DNA of 5,968 nt from JAZDKP01 sp043802925 (GTDB lineage: Bacteria; Fibrobacterota; OXYB2-FULL-49-7; JAEUSG01): NCBI GenBank assembly GCA_043802925.1, contig JAZDKP010000218.1, positions 1 through 5,968 on the forward strand, given 5' to 3'. This document shows, piece by piece, positions 1 through 5,968 of this stretch. Position 1 is the stretch's first letter. Every line of letters begins with the position of its first letter. The position numbers and the translations under genes were made by a program. The notes below the pieces were generated by a model. The model ran no database searches. It saw only the letters and a program-made list of their open reading frames with translations, and had not been told where the DNA came from.

Positions 1-2
1 CC

Positions 3-1028
3 GGGGCGTTCAAAGTCCTCGGTCTCTATCCGGATTCGAGCGTGGATACGTTGTCAGAGACGTTTGCATGGACGCTCTTGCCGGATACCCTGGCAGGTGT
101 TTCTCCGGCGGGCCAGGTGACAACAGGCCTGTATGCCGGGACCGCTGCTGTGCAATGCAGTTCCGCTGCGCTTGGATGGACGGCTTCCGCAAACCTGATA
201 GTCCGGCCCTTCATTTATTTGCGTCCCATTGCCGATGCATTTACCCGTGACGGGTCTTATGCCGGTATCAATTACGGTACGGATTCCCTTCTTGCCGTTA
301 AAACCGGCGGCGGCGGCTATAACCGAAGAACGTTCTTCAAATTCGATTTGTCCAGGCTTTCCGGACTGACTATCGATTCCGTTATCTTTAAAGTCCGCGC
401 CTACCTGTCGACCCCTTTGTCCGGCGCCTGTATTGCCGGGGTGTATCCCATTTCAACGGATTCCTGGACGGAAAACGCCCTGACCTGGTCCAATCAGCCC
501 GCTTTGGGTCCGGCGCTTGACACCTTTTCCTTTGCCTCCGGTGCAACCACGGCATGGTACGAAACGGAGGTGACCTCCTATGTCAATCAGGAGCTTGCCA
601 AGGACAGCATCCTGTCTTTGGGGCTGTATGATCCGAGCGCAGCCGATATTTACCTCAGTTTTTTGAGCCGGGAAAGCAGGGCCTCGTCGCCGGTACTGGA
701 AGTATGGATTAACCGAGGCAGTACCCAACAGGAGGATGAAACGGACGTGTTGCGCCCCCTGTCCATGGAAATAGCGTCCAATCCTTTCAACCCAAGCGCT
801 CTTATCGTCATCCGGGGTGTCGGGTCGTTGAAGGCAGACGACGCACCCCGGCTCAGGATATACGACATGAACGGCCGGCTGGTATCGGACTTCAGCAGCG
901 CCTTACAAGTCAATCGTCATGAAATCCGTGTGGCCTGGAGTGCAAAGGGCCTGCACTCCGGAATCTACCTGGTCCGCTACTCGGTCAAAGGGAAGGTCCT
1001 TGTTGAAAAGGCGCTTCTGCTGAAATAA
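3..1028 (+). CDS. Secreted modular protein, C-terminal part (Big_2 - DNRLRE/CBM96 - NPFNP sorting domain); 5' partial
   Basis: The frame is open from the window edge to TAA at 1026-1028, giving 341 visible residues. A GTG at 42 is only an internal valine, because coding continues upstream of it, so the true start lies outside the window. Visible residues 1-68 look like the second half of a bacterial Ig-like Big_2 domain, with the usual Trp, then a G-x-V strand, then an AGTAAVQ strand. Residues 71-237 form a DNRLRE/CBM96-type β-sandwich: DAFTRDG, NYGTD, RRTFFKFDLS, SWTENALTW, TEVTSYV and the closing SRES-x-PVLEV. Residues 253-341 are a C-terminal sorting-type domain with NPFNP (260-264), RIYDMNGRLV and SGIYLVRY, ending in LLK. 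Known families: such tails direct export through type IX-like systems, and CBM96-like modules bind polysaccharide. I infer an extracellular carbohydrate-active protein. The catalytic part is missing, so its activity is unknown. Its last two modules are paralogous to those of the next gene. Confidence 0.85.
   Translation, partial: GAFKVLGLYPDSSVDTLSETFAWTLLPDTLAGVSPAGQVTTGLYAGTAAVQCSSAALGWTASANLIVRPFIYLRPIADAFTRDGSYAGINYGTDSLLAVKTGGGGYNRRTFFKFDLSRLSGLTIDSVIFKVRAYLSTPLSGACIAGVYPISTDSWTENALTWSNQPALGPALDTFSFASGATTAWYETEVTSYVNQELAKDSILSLGLYDPSAADIYLSFLSRESRASSPVLEVWINRGSTQQEDETDVLRPLSMEIASNPFNPSALIVIRGVGSLKADDAPRLRIYDMNGRLVSDFSSALQVNRHEIRVAWSAKGLHSGIYLVRYSVKGKVLVEKALLLK
213..713 (+). repeat. DNRLRE/CBM96-type module, copy 1
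   Basis: This is the coding segment for the putative carbohydrate-binding β-sandwich of protein 1. It matches the module at 2903-3391 along its length: DAFTRDGSYA versus DAYVRDGTYA, FFKFDLSRL versus YLKFDLDSL, SWTENALTW versus SWTEGTLTW, and SRES versus SKES near the end. At DNA level the 25-nt stretch 464-488 matches 3154-3178 at 20 positions. Between these conserved blocks the two copies have diverged strongly. This indicates an old module duplication or shuffling, not a recent one. Assignment to CBM96 is by motif memory; no profile search was run. Confidence 0.7.
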
Positions 1029-1037
1029 ACCGGCGAG

Positions 1038-1044
1038 AAGGAGG
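1038..1044 (+). promoter_or_regulatory. Shine-Dalgarno of the 874-aa propeller gene
   Basis: AAGGAGG is a full-length match to the anti-Shine-Dalgarno sequence and sits 7 nt before the ATG at 1052. It fixes that ATG as the start. It lies in a 23-nt gap after the stop of the preceding gene. There is no room for a hairpin terminator there, which supports co-transcription of the two genes. Confidence 0.85.
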
Positions 1045-1051
1045 GGTTGCC

Positions 1052-3676
1052 ATGAGAAGAAACGCAACATGGGTGCTGTTTCTTATGTTGACCGCTGTAC
1101 TGCAGGGGGCCATTCTGGACGAGGTGTCCGTGGATCGGTTGGCCAAGACCCGTATCAGCGCAAACGCGTGGTCCTGCTGCGTGCTGGCCAGCTTTGGACA
1201 GCCCATTGAAACCTTCAATGGCAGGCAGTACGCGGTCTTTTACGACAACCTCGGCAATGTTTGCGTGGGCCGGCGTACGGTTTTCGATGCCTCCTGGGAC
1301 ACCCTCCGTATCGCCGGATATATTACAAGCACAACGGACGGTCATAACACGCCGGTGCTGGGGGTCTGTCCCCTGGACGGCACCCTTCATCTTGCTTGGG
1401 ACCATCACAACAATTACCTCCATTACGCGGTATCGGTCAACGGGCTGCTTAATGCGCCGGATAGTTTTGCCTGGACCGGATCGCTCTTTGGGCCGGTACG
1501 TTCCTCAGAAGTCATGCCCGGCCTGAATGTGGTGACCTATCCCCAGTTTCTTACGAGGCCTGACGGCGCGCTTCAGTTTATCACGCGGCTGAACGGCGGG
1601 AGCGGCGCCGCGGACTGGGCGCTCTGGGAATACAATGCGGATTCCTCAAAATGGAATTCCGTGGGAATGTTTCTTTCAAAAGAGGGCACGTTTACCTGGC
1701 CAGACAATGGATTGACCCACTCCCGCTGCGGGTATCCCAACGGATACACCTATCATGGCAATCGCCTGCATCTCACCTGGTGCTGGCGTGAAGACATCAG
1801 CCATCCGGGAAACACCAACCATGACCTGATGTACGCCTACAGCGATGACTTTGGCCGCACCTGGCATAATTCAGCGGGCGATTCCATTGGCGCGGCGGGG
1901 ACCCACCCCATGAAACTCGCCACCACGGGTATCAAGGTATGGGAAATCCCGGTCAACCGCGGTTACATCAACCAGGTCTGCCAGAACGTGGACAGCCGGG
2001 GCCGCGTGCATGGGGTCACCTGGCACGTGCGCGACAGCAGCGCCAACGACCTGACCTATTTCCCGCCCAACGGCTGGTACTTCCATTACTGGCGGGACAC
2101 CACCGGGATTTGGCGCCGCGATTCCCTGTTTGCAAAACAGGAACGGTGTAAGCTTCTTTTTGACGGCAATGACAATGCCTTTCTCGTCACCGCCAGCGCA
2201 ACGGTTTACGGTGCGACCGCTTCCTCGGGCTGGACGGACTGGACGCAGATTGTGGACGAGAACATCGGCGGAGGCGAGCCCACCGTGGATTTTTCACTAT
2301 GGAACACTTCGAAGGTGCTTTCCCTCATGTCAGCGGATTTGTCCGTGCTGGATGTGGCCATCAGCGGCCGTGACTGGCCCGTGGCCAGGGTTAACGTGAA
2401 AAACACGGCTGACTCTGCATTGGGCAATGCGCTCGCCCTGTTGTACCGGAACGACACCCTTGTCAGGGGAGGCCTTACGGATTCAGCCGGGAATTTCCCT
2501 GTCCGCCTGGAGCAGGGAACCTACACGGTAGGGGTATCCCGCGTTGGCTTTAACCCCGAGACGCTTGCAAACCAATCTGTCAACAACCTCCCGGCGGACA
2601 CGCTGGTGATTCAAGTGCTTTTGACGGCGCTGGCGCCAACGGGTCTCAGGATACAGCCTGATTCGCTCACCCTGAACCTGAATGACTCCGCGCTTCTTTC
2701 TGTTCGGACAATCTTTTCGGACAACAGTGATGCGGCCTGTTCGGAGTCTGTGACCTGGACCTCCCGCTCGCCTGCTGTCGTTCCGGTGGACAGCACGGGC
2801 CGCGTGCATAGCCTCGACCAGGCCGGTGAGGCCATCATTGTCTGCGCTGCCGACTCCTCCGGCCTGCGGGACAGCATCCGGGTGAAGGTGATGGCCTATC
2901 AGGAGGTTTCCCTGTTTCCTACGGACGACGCCTATGTACGGGACGGTACCTACGCGGCCCAGAATTTCGGCAGTGAGACAGGACTGATGACCAAAACGGG
3001 CGCCATTGGATATACACGATGGAGTTATCTGAAATTCGACCTGGACAGCCTGGCCGGTTCGTCCGTGATCAGCGCAAAACTGAGGCTGTATGTGACGGCC
3101 TCAGACATCACCACCACCCTGCCGGTTTCCGTTTATGGTGTGGACGACGTAAGCTGGACGGAAGGAACGCTGACCTGGAACAACCGTCCCCTGCCCGTAG
3201 CGCCTCTTGACACGGCTACCATCACCCCGGCCATTAATCTTACTTACGAATGGGACGTGACCGCATGGGCCATCTCCTGCCAGGCCGGAGGTTTGATGAG
3301 CCTCTGTCTTCTGGACACCACGCATAAAGGAAACAATGGGGTTTATGCGAGCAAGGAAAGCGCGCAGTCCGGCCCCGTGCTGGTGGTGACTGCTGCGGCC
3401 CCGGTCGTTTCCGGTGAACGCGTATTTGAGAGGGCCGGATTGGCCTTGAGGGTCCGTCCCAATCCCTTCAATCCCTTGATTGCCATCCGGCTTGAAGGGA
3501 GCCGGGCCAACGGCACTGTTTCGATTTTCACGCCTTCCGGGAGGCTTGTCACCTGTCTCGACCTTGAAAAAGGGGGCGCAGAATGGAACGCGGTAAACCT
3601 GCCTTCCGGCCTTTATCTTATCCAGGCGCGGGTGGGAACACAGGTGCTGCGGACAAAGGCCATGCTTCTGAAATAA
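1052..3676 (+). CDS. Secreted BNR_4-type β-propeller protein, putative polysaccharide lyase (PL24/PL25-like), with Big_2, CBM96-type and sorting domains
   Basis: Complete, 874 aa. Residues 1-20 are a signal peptide (MRRN, then a hydrophobic core ending QGA); no Cys follows, so it is not a lipoprotein. Residues ~21-445 form a BNR_4-like propeller. Its motifs are DGHNTP (96-101), WDHH (116-119), TYPQF (162-166), TRLNGGSG (178-185), CGYPNG (226-231), CWRE then NHDLMYAYS, and a perfect Asp-box S-x-D-x-G-x-T-W (264-271). Residues ~447-524 resemble a carboxypeptidase-regulatory-like β-sandwich (LTDSAGNF, GTYTVGVSRVGF). Residues ~529-614 are Big_2, ~618-780 DNRLRE/CBM96-type, and ~796-874 a sorting domain with NPFNP (804-808) and SGLYLIQA. 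BNR_4 propellers include ulvan lyases PL24 and PL25. H98, H119, Y163, R179 and Y228 are in the order, and largely the spacing, that I recall for their active sites. I infer a secreted lyase acting on an acidic polysaccharide. A non-catalytic binding propeller or an uncharacterised PL family is possible. Sialidase is unlikely because there is no Arg-Ile-Pro motif. Confidence 0.85.
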   Translation: MRRNATWVLFLMLTAVLQGAILDEVSVDRLAKTRISANAWSCCVLASFGQPIETFNGRQYAVFYDNLGNVCVGRRTVFDASWDTLRIAGYITSTTDGHNTPVLGVCPLDGTLHLAWDHHNNYLHYAVSVNGLLNAPDSFAWTGSLFGPVRSSEVMPGLNVVTYPQFLTRPDGALQFITRLNGGSGAADWALWEYNADSSKWNSVGMFLSKEGTFTWPDNGLTHSRCGYPNGYTYHGNRLHLTWCWREDISHPGNTNHDLMYAYSDDFGRTWHNSAGDSIGAAGTHPMKLATTGIKVWEIPVNRGYINQVCQNVDSRGRVHGVTWHVRDSSANDLTYFPPNGWYFHYWRDTTGIWRRDSLFAKQERCKLLFDGNDNAFLVTASATVYGATASSGWTDWTQIVDENIGGGEPTVDFSLWNTSKVLSLMSADLSVLDVAISGRDWPVARVNVKNTADSALGNALALLYRNDTLVRGGLTDSAGNFPVRLEQGTYTVGVSRVGFNPETLANQSVNNLPADTLVIQVLLTALAPTGLRIQPDSLTLNLNDSALLSVRTIFSDNSDAACSESVTWTSRSPAVVPVDSTGRVHSLDQAGEAIIVCAADSSGLRDSIRVKVMAYQEVSLFPTDDAYVRDGTYAAQNFGSETGLMTKTGAIGYTRWSYLKFDLDSLAGSSVISAKLRLYVTASDITTTLPVSVYGVDDVSWTEGTLTWNNRPLPVAPLDTATITPAINLTYEWDVTAWAISCQAGGLMSLCLLDTTHKGNNGVYASKESAQSGPVLVVTAAAPVVSGERVFERAGLALRVRPNPFNPLIAIRLEGSRANGTVSIFTPSGRLVTCLDLEKGGAEWNAVNLPSGLYLIQARVGTQVLRTKAMLLK
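2903..3391 (+). repeat. DNRLRE/CBM96-type module, copy 2
   Basis: This segment encodes residues ~618-780 of the 874-aa protein. Key blocks are DDAYVRDGTYA (625-635), NFGSETG, YTRWSYLKFDL (654-664), SWTEGTLTWNNRP (701-713), YEWDVTAW (732-739) and the closing SKES...GPVLVV (767-779). It is paralogous to the module at 213-713. A role in binding polysaccharide is a family-level expectation only; no ligand residues can be assigned from sequence. Confidence 0.7.
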
Positions 3677-3731
3677 ATATAAAGGTCAGGCGCACCTATC
3701 ATGATCTAAAAAAAGAAAGGGGAATTCCACT
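3677..3731 (+). other. Intergenic spacer between the two propeller genes, without a recognisable terminator
   Basis: The spacer is 55 nt and A-rich, with a run of seven A at 3708-3714. The only inverted pair I see is AGGT/ACCT (3683-3686 with 3694-3697), a 4-bp stem with no following T run, so it is not an intrinsic terminator. An in-frame TGA at 3702-3704, with no start codon between it and 3732, fixes the downstream start. No convincing promoter is visible. Read-through from the upstream gene is the simplest reading, although a weak internal promoter cannot be excluded. Confidence 0.6.
3716..3722 (+). promoter_or_regulatory. Probable Shine-Dalgarno of the downstream propeller gene
   Basis: AAAGGGG lies 9 nt before the ATG at 3732. 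It is a weaker match than the AAGGAGG used by the upstream gene, so translation initiation may be less efficient or more sensitive to the hairpin just inside the coding region. Confidence 0.6.
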
Positions 3732-5968
3732 ATGCGGAAAATCCGAAGAATCCTGTTGTTAACCATTGCAATGCTGGCAATGGTTAATGCACAGGTTACG
3801 CTTAACTTGAAAGACGACGGCTACCGGGGCATATGGTATATGAACGAACCCTCCAATGATGTGTATGTTTACAAATACAGCGGCGGCCTTGGGACTTATT
3901 GCGCCAAGCATCAGCCGTTCGCCGTTTATTGTAAAGAAGTGAACAAGACATTCTTCTGCTATGGCGGAACAAGTAAAACGAGTTATATGCAGTTGCTGCA
4001 TATGGTTTCCTATTACGACCATACGACCGGCGTTGTTCCCCGTCCGACTATCGTACTGAATAAACAAACGGATGACGCCCATGACAACCCGGTTATTTCA
4101 GTGGATGATTCGGGATATATATGGCTCTTTTCAACATCTCACGGCACCACACGTACGTCCTATATCCATAAAAGCACAGAACCCTATAATGTTGATGCGT
4201 TTGAACGTATTTATGCGACACGGCTGGAAGATACGGCAGCCGTGTCATTGAACAATTTCTCCTATATGCAGATATGGCATGATTCCGCAAAAGGTTTTTT
4301 CAGTTTCTTTACGCGTTACTACGCTCCTGTTTTTCGGACGCCGGGTTACATTACCAGTCAAAACGGCGTTCAATGGTCGGAATGGAAACCCATGGCAATT
4401 ATGGGCCAGGGCAGCTACCAGATAAGCGTTACGAATAAAAACAAAATCGGTACCGCGTTTGACTATCATCCTTCCGGAGGCGTTAATGCCAGGACGAACT
4501 TGTATTACCTGGAAACGCCGGATCGCGGCGCAACCTGGCAGACGGCCGATGGGCAGGCCGTTACGCTGCCTCTGAGCCAGGTTAATAATACCGCCTTAAT
4601 ACATGATTACGAGAGCCAGGGATTGCTTGTTTATATAAAGGACATTCGTTTTGACAGCAATGACAATCCGATTATTCTTTATCTAACAAGCAAGGGCTAT
4701 GAATCCGGGCCGGAAAACGATCCGAGGACCTGGACAACGGCCCGCTGGACAGGAACGGCGTGGGACATAAAGCCGGCATTCACCTCCGGTAATAATTATG
4801 ACATGGGTTCGCTTTACCTTTTAAACGACAGCGCCTGGAAAATCATCGGGCCGACCGAAATGGGGCCCCAGCCCTATAATCCAGGGGGTGAAATCGCCCT
4901 GTGGACGACCTCGGACCACGGCAACACATGGGTCCGAATAAAACAGCTCACCTCGGGCAGTCCGCGCAATCACACCTTTGTGCGGCGTCCGGTAAATGCC
5001 GACTCTGCTTTTTGGGGGCTATGGGCCGACGGGCACGGACGTATGCCTTCGGTATCCTATTTATATTTTTGCGACATGCATGGCAATGTACGGCTTTTAC
5101 CTCCTACGATGACAACCGACAGCGTGGTTCCTGGAATATTCACGGGTTTCAACATGGTTGGAATCGAAATACTTCCGGAGCATGTAGTCATGTCAACAAA
5201 CCGCACCTATCAATTAAAAGCAATCGGTCTTTATTCCGACGGCAGTTCTTTGGAAATCAAAGACAGCCTCGTATGGTTGATCCGTTCCCCCGGCATTATC
5301 ACTGTCAATGACAGCGGAAAAGTGACGGCATTCGCCGAAACCGGAACACAAACGGTTGTTTGCTCGTTGACCACATCCGGTATTAAAGACAGCTGCCTCA
5401 TTGACGTCGTAGACACCATAAGCTGTTATTTCGACGATTTTGACAGGGTGCCCAGGCTCTCCTGGACGCCTTTGCATTCTTCGTACTGGTCCATTGATTC
5501 GGATTCAGGCAACTATGCCTATCATTTAAACACTACCGATTATGTTGCCGATGGCGCCAAACCCGGTGAGTATTCATTGCTAAATGACGTCACGGTCAAG
5601 GATTTTGAACTGGAGGTGCGTGTCCGTTCCACGGAAATCGCGGGCAATACCTTGGCTGATTATGTTGTCATATTCGGATATGAGGACCCTGACAATTATT
5701 ATTGTTTGCTGGCCCATGCAACACGAGGGGCCCTATATAAGTTTACAAACGGAATACGCGACACCCTGCTTGATATCAATGAGCCGCTGATTACAAACCG
5801 GACCTACGATACGTTAAAGATTGTTTCAATGGATAACACGATTACTGTTTTCCATAATGGGATTCAAAAATATTCCGTTGCGGAAACAATCAGTGTGGCA
5901 GGGCAGGTCGGTCTCGGGTCATTCAATGACGGTCACGCTGAAGAACTTGATCTGGCTCGTCTCTGGCC
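3732..5968 (+). CDS. Secreted BNR_4-type β-propeller protein, putative polysaccharide-active enzyme, with Big_2 and concanavalin-like domains; 3' partial
   Basis: An ATG start with an in-frame stop just upstream opens a frame that stays open for 745 codons, to 5966 and the window end. Residues 1-20 are a signal peptide ending VNA with Gln next, so not a lipoprotein. Residues ~21-475 form a BNR_4-like propeller of the type starting DGYRGIWYMNEPS, with SGGLGTYCAKHQPF (50-63), DDAHDNP (114-120), FSTSHG (133-138), SYMQ (177-180), FFTRY (192-196), FDYHP (243-247), and two Asp-boxes (262-269 and 393-400, T-x-D-x-G-x-T-W). Residues ~476-560 are Big_2 (LYSDGS, ITVNDSGKVTAF). Residues ~565-745 resemble a LamG/DUF1080-type concanavalin fold: FDDFDR, DFELEVRVRS, DNYYCLLA, ITVFHNG and GQVGLGSFND. 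The ordered residues H117, H137, Y178, R195 and Y245 parallel those of the upstream propeller. I infer a secreted lyase or related enzyme; the substrate is unknown. A C-terminal sorting domain probably follows outside the window. G+C is lower than in the upstream gene. Confidence 0.85.
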   Translation, partial: MRKIRRILLLTIAMLAMVNAQVTLNLKDDGYRGIWYMNEPSNDVYVYKYSGGLGTYCAKHQPFAVYCKEVNKTFFCYGGTSKTSYMQLLHMVSYYDHTTGVVPRPTIVLNKQTDDAHDNPVISVDDSGYIWLFSTSHGTTRTSYIHKSTEPYNVDAFERIYATRLEDTAAVSLNNFSYMQIWHDSAKGFFSFFTRYYAPVFRTPGYITSQNGVQWSEWKPMAIMGQGSYQISVTNKNKIGTAFDYHPSGGVNARTNLYYLETPDRGATWQTADGQAVTLPLSQVNNTALIHDYESQGLLVYIKDIRFDSNDNPIILYLTSKGYESGPENDPRTWTTARWTGTAWDIKPAFTSGNNYDMGSLYLLNDSAWKIIGPTEMGPQPYNPGGEIALWTTSDHGNTWVRIKQLTSGSPRNHTFVRRPVNADSAFWGLWADGHGRMPSVSYLYFCDMHGNVRLLPPTMTTDSVVPGIFTGFNMVGIEILPEHVVMSTNRTYQLKAIGLYSDGSSLEIKDSLVWLIRSPGIITVNDSGKVTAFAETGTQTVVCSLTTSGIKDSCLIDVVDTISCYFDDFDRVPRLSWTPLHSSYWSIDSDSGNYAYHLNTTDYVADGAKPGEYSLLNDVTVKDFELEVRVRSTEIAGNTLADYVVIFGYEDPDNYYCLLAHATRGALYKFTNGIRDTLLDINEPLITNRTYDTLKIVSMDNTITVFHNGIQKYSVAETISVAGQVGLGSFNDGHAEELDLARLW
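3759..3787 (+). repeat. Perfect 11-bp inverted repeat within signal-peptide codons
   Basis: TTAACCATTGC (3759-3769) and GCAATGGTTAA (3777-3787) are exact reverse complements separated by the 7-nt loop AATGCTG. Two G-U pairs could extend the base of the stem outward (3758 with 3788, 3757 with 3789). It occupies nt 28-56 of the gene, codons 10-19. No T run follows, so it is not an intrinsic terminator. In mRNA it could form a stem-loop close to the start codon and affect initiation or stability. It could also be a by-product of coding for a hydrophobic signal peptide. Confidence 0.75.

Noticed and set aside
303..318. GGC-rich short repeat
   Set aside because: It encodes four glycines in a loop of the DNRLRE module (KTGGGGY). 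It is too short to be a meaningful tandem repeat, and the paralogue has KTGAIGY in the same place.
42..1028. GTG at 42 as the start of the first gene
   Set aside because: The frame is open to the window edge, the upstream residues continue the Big_2 fold, and there is neither a Shine-Dalgarno nor a signal peptide. It is an internal valine of a truncated gene.
977..1423. 148-aa minus-strand ORF
   Set aside because: It spans the junction of two well-supported plus-strand genes, has no recognisable domain, and looks like an antisense shadow.
1052..2386. Annotation as an exo-sialidase because of BNR/Asp-box motifs
   Set aside because: No Arg-Ile-Pro motif is seen, and the DGHN, WDHH and NGGSG blocks fit BNR_4 lyase-type propellers better.
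3683..3697. Possible terminator hairpin in the spacer after gene 2
   Set aside because: The stem is only 4 bp with a 7-nt loop and no T run follows on the plus strand.
3759..4082. 107-aa minus-strand ORF
   Set aside because: It lies opposite the conserved N-terminal propeller codons of the third gene. It shows no motif, and the coding signal is on the plus strand.
4901..5311. 136-aa plus-strand ORF in another frame
   Set aside because: It is wholly inside the third gene's frame, which carries an Asp-box and the Big_2 domain. The alternative translation has no family-like pattern.

Overview
The window holds three consecutive same-strand genes for large secreted, multidomain proteins. The first is cut off at its 5' end and the third at its 3' end. 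I see no RNA genes, transposases, CRISPR arrays or phage genes, and coding density is about 98%. The architecture is a catalytic-type β-propeller, then Ig-like and carbohydrate-binding modules, then a C-terminal domain with an NPFNP motif. This is typical of FCB-group bacteria that export enzymes by a type IX-like secretion system. Fibrobacterota (Chitinivibrionia-like) or a related uncultured candidate phylum is my best guess. That is an inference from domain style, not from a marker gene.

Layout. Positions 3-1028 encode the last 341 residues of protein 1: the end of a bacterial Ig-like (Big_2) domain, a DNRLRE/CBM96-type module, and a C-terminal sorting domain. After a 23-nt gap with a perfect Shine-Dalgarno, positions 1052-3676 encode protein 2 (874 aa, complete). 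It has a signal peptide, a BNR_4-type β-propeller, a carboxypeptidase-regulatory-like β-sandwich, Big_2, DNRLRE/CBM96 and a sorting domain. After a 55-nt gap with no terminator, protein 3 starts at 3732 and is open to the window end (745 codons seen). It has a signal peptide, a second and divergent BNR_4-type β-propeller, Big_2, and a concanavalin-like (LamG/DUF1080-type) domain.

How they may work together. The gene order suggests one transcript for extracellular or surface-displayed polysaccharide-degrading proteins. The two propellers differ in sequence but keep the same ordered residues: His, second His, Tyr-x-Gln, Thr-Arg, Tyr and Asp-box. By my recollection these match the active-site order of ulvan lyases PL24/PL25, which also have BNR_4 propellers. 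The strongest hypothesis is a pair of polysaccharide lyases (or lyase-like enzymes) acting on an acidic, possibly sulfated polysaccharide. The substrate cannot be read from the sequence. Other points of interest are a perfect 11-bp inverted repeat in the signal-peptide codons of gene 3 and lower G+C in gene 3 than in its neighbours.
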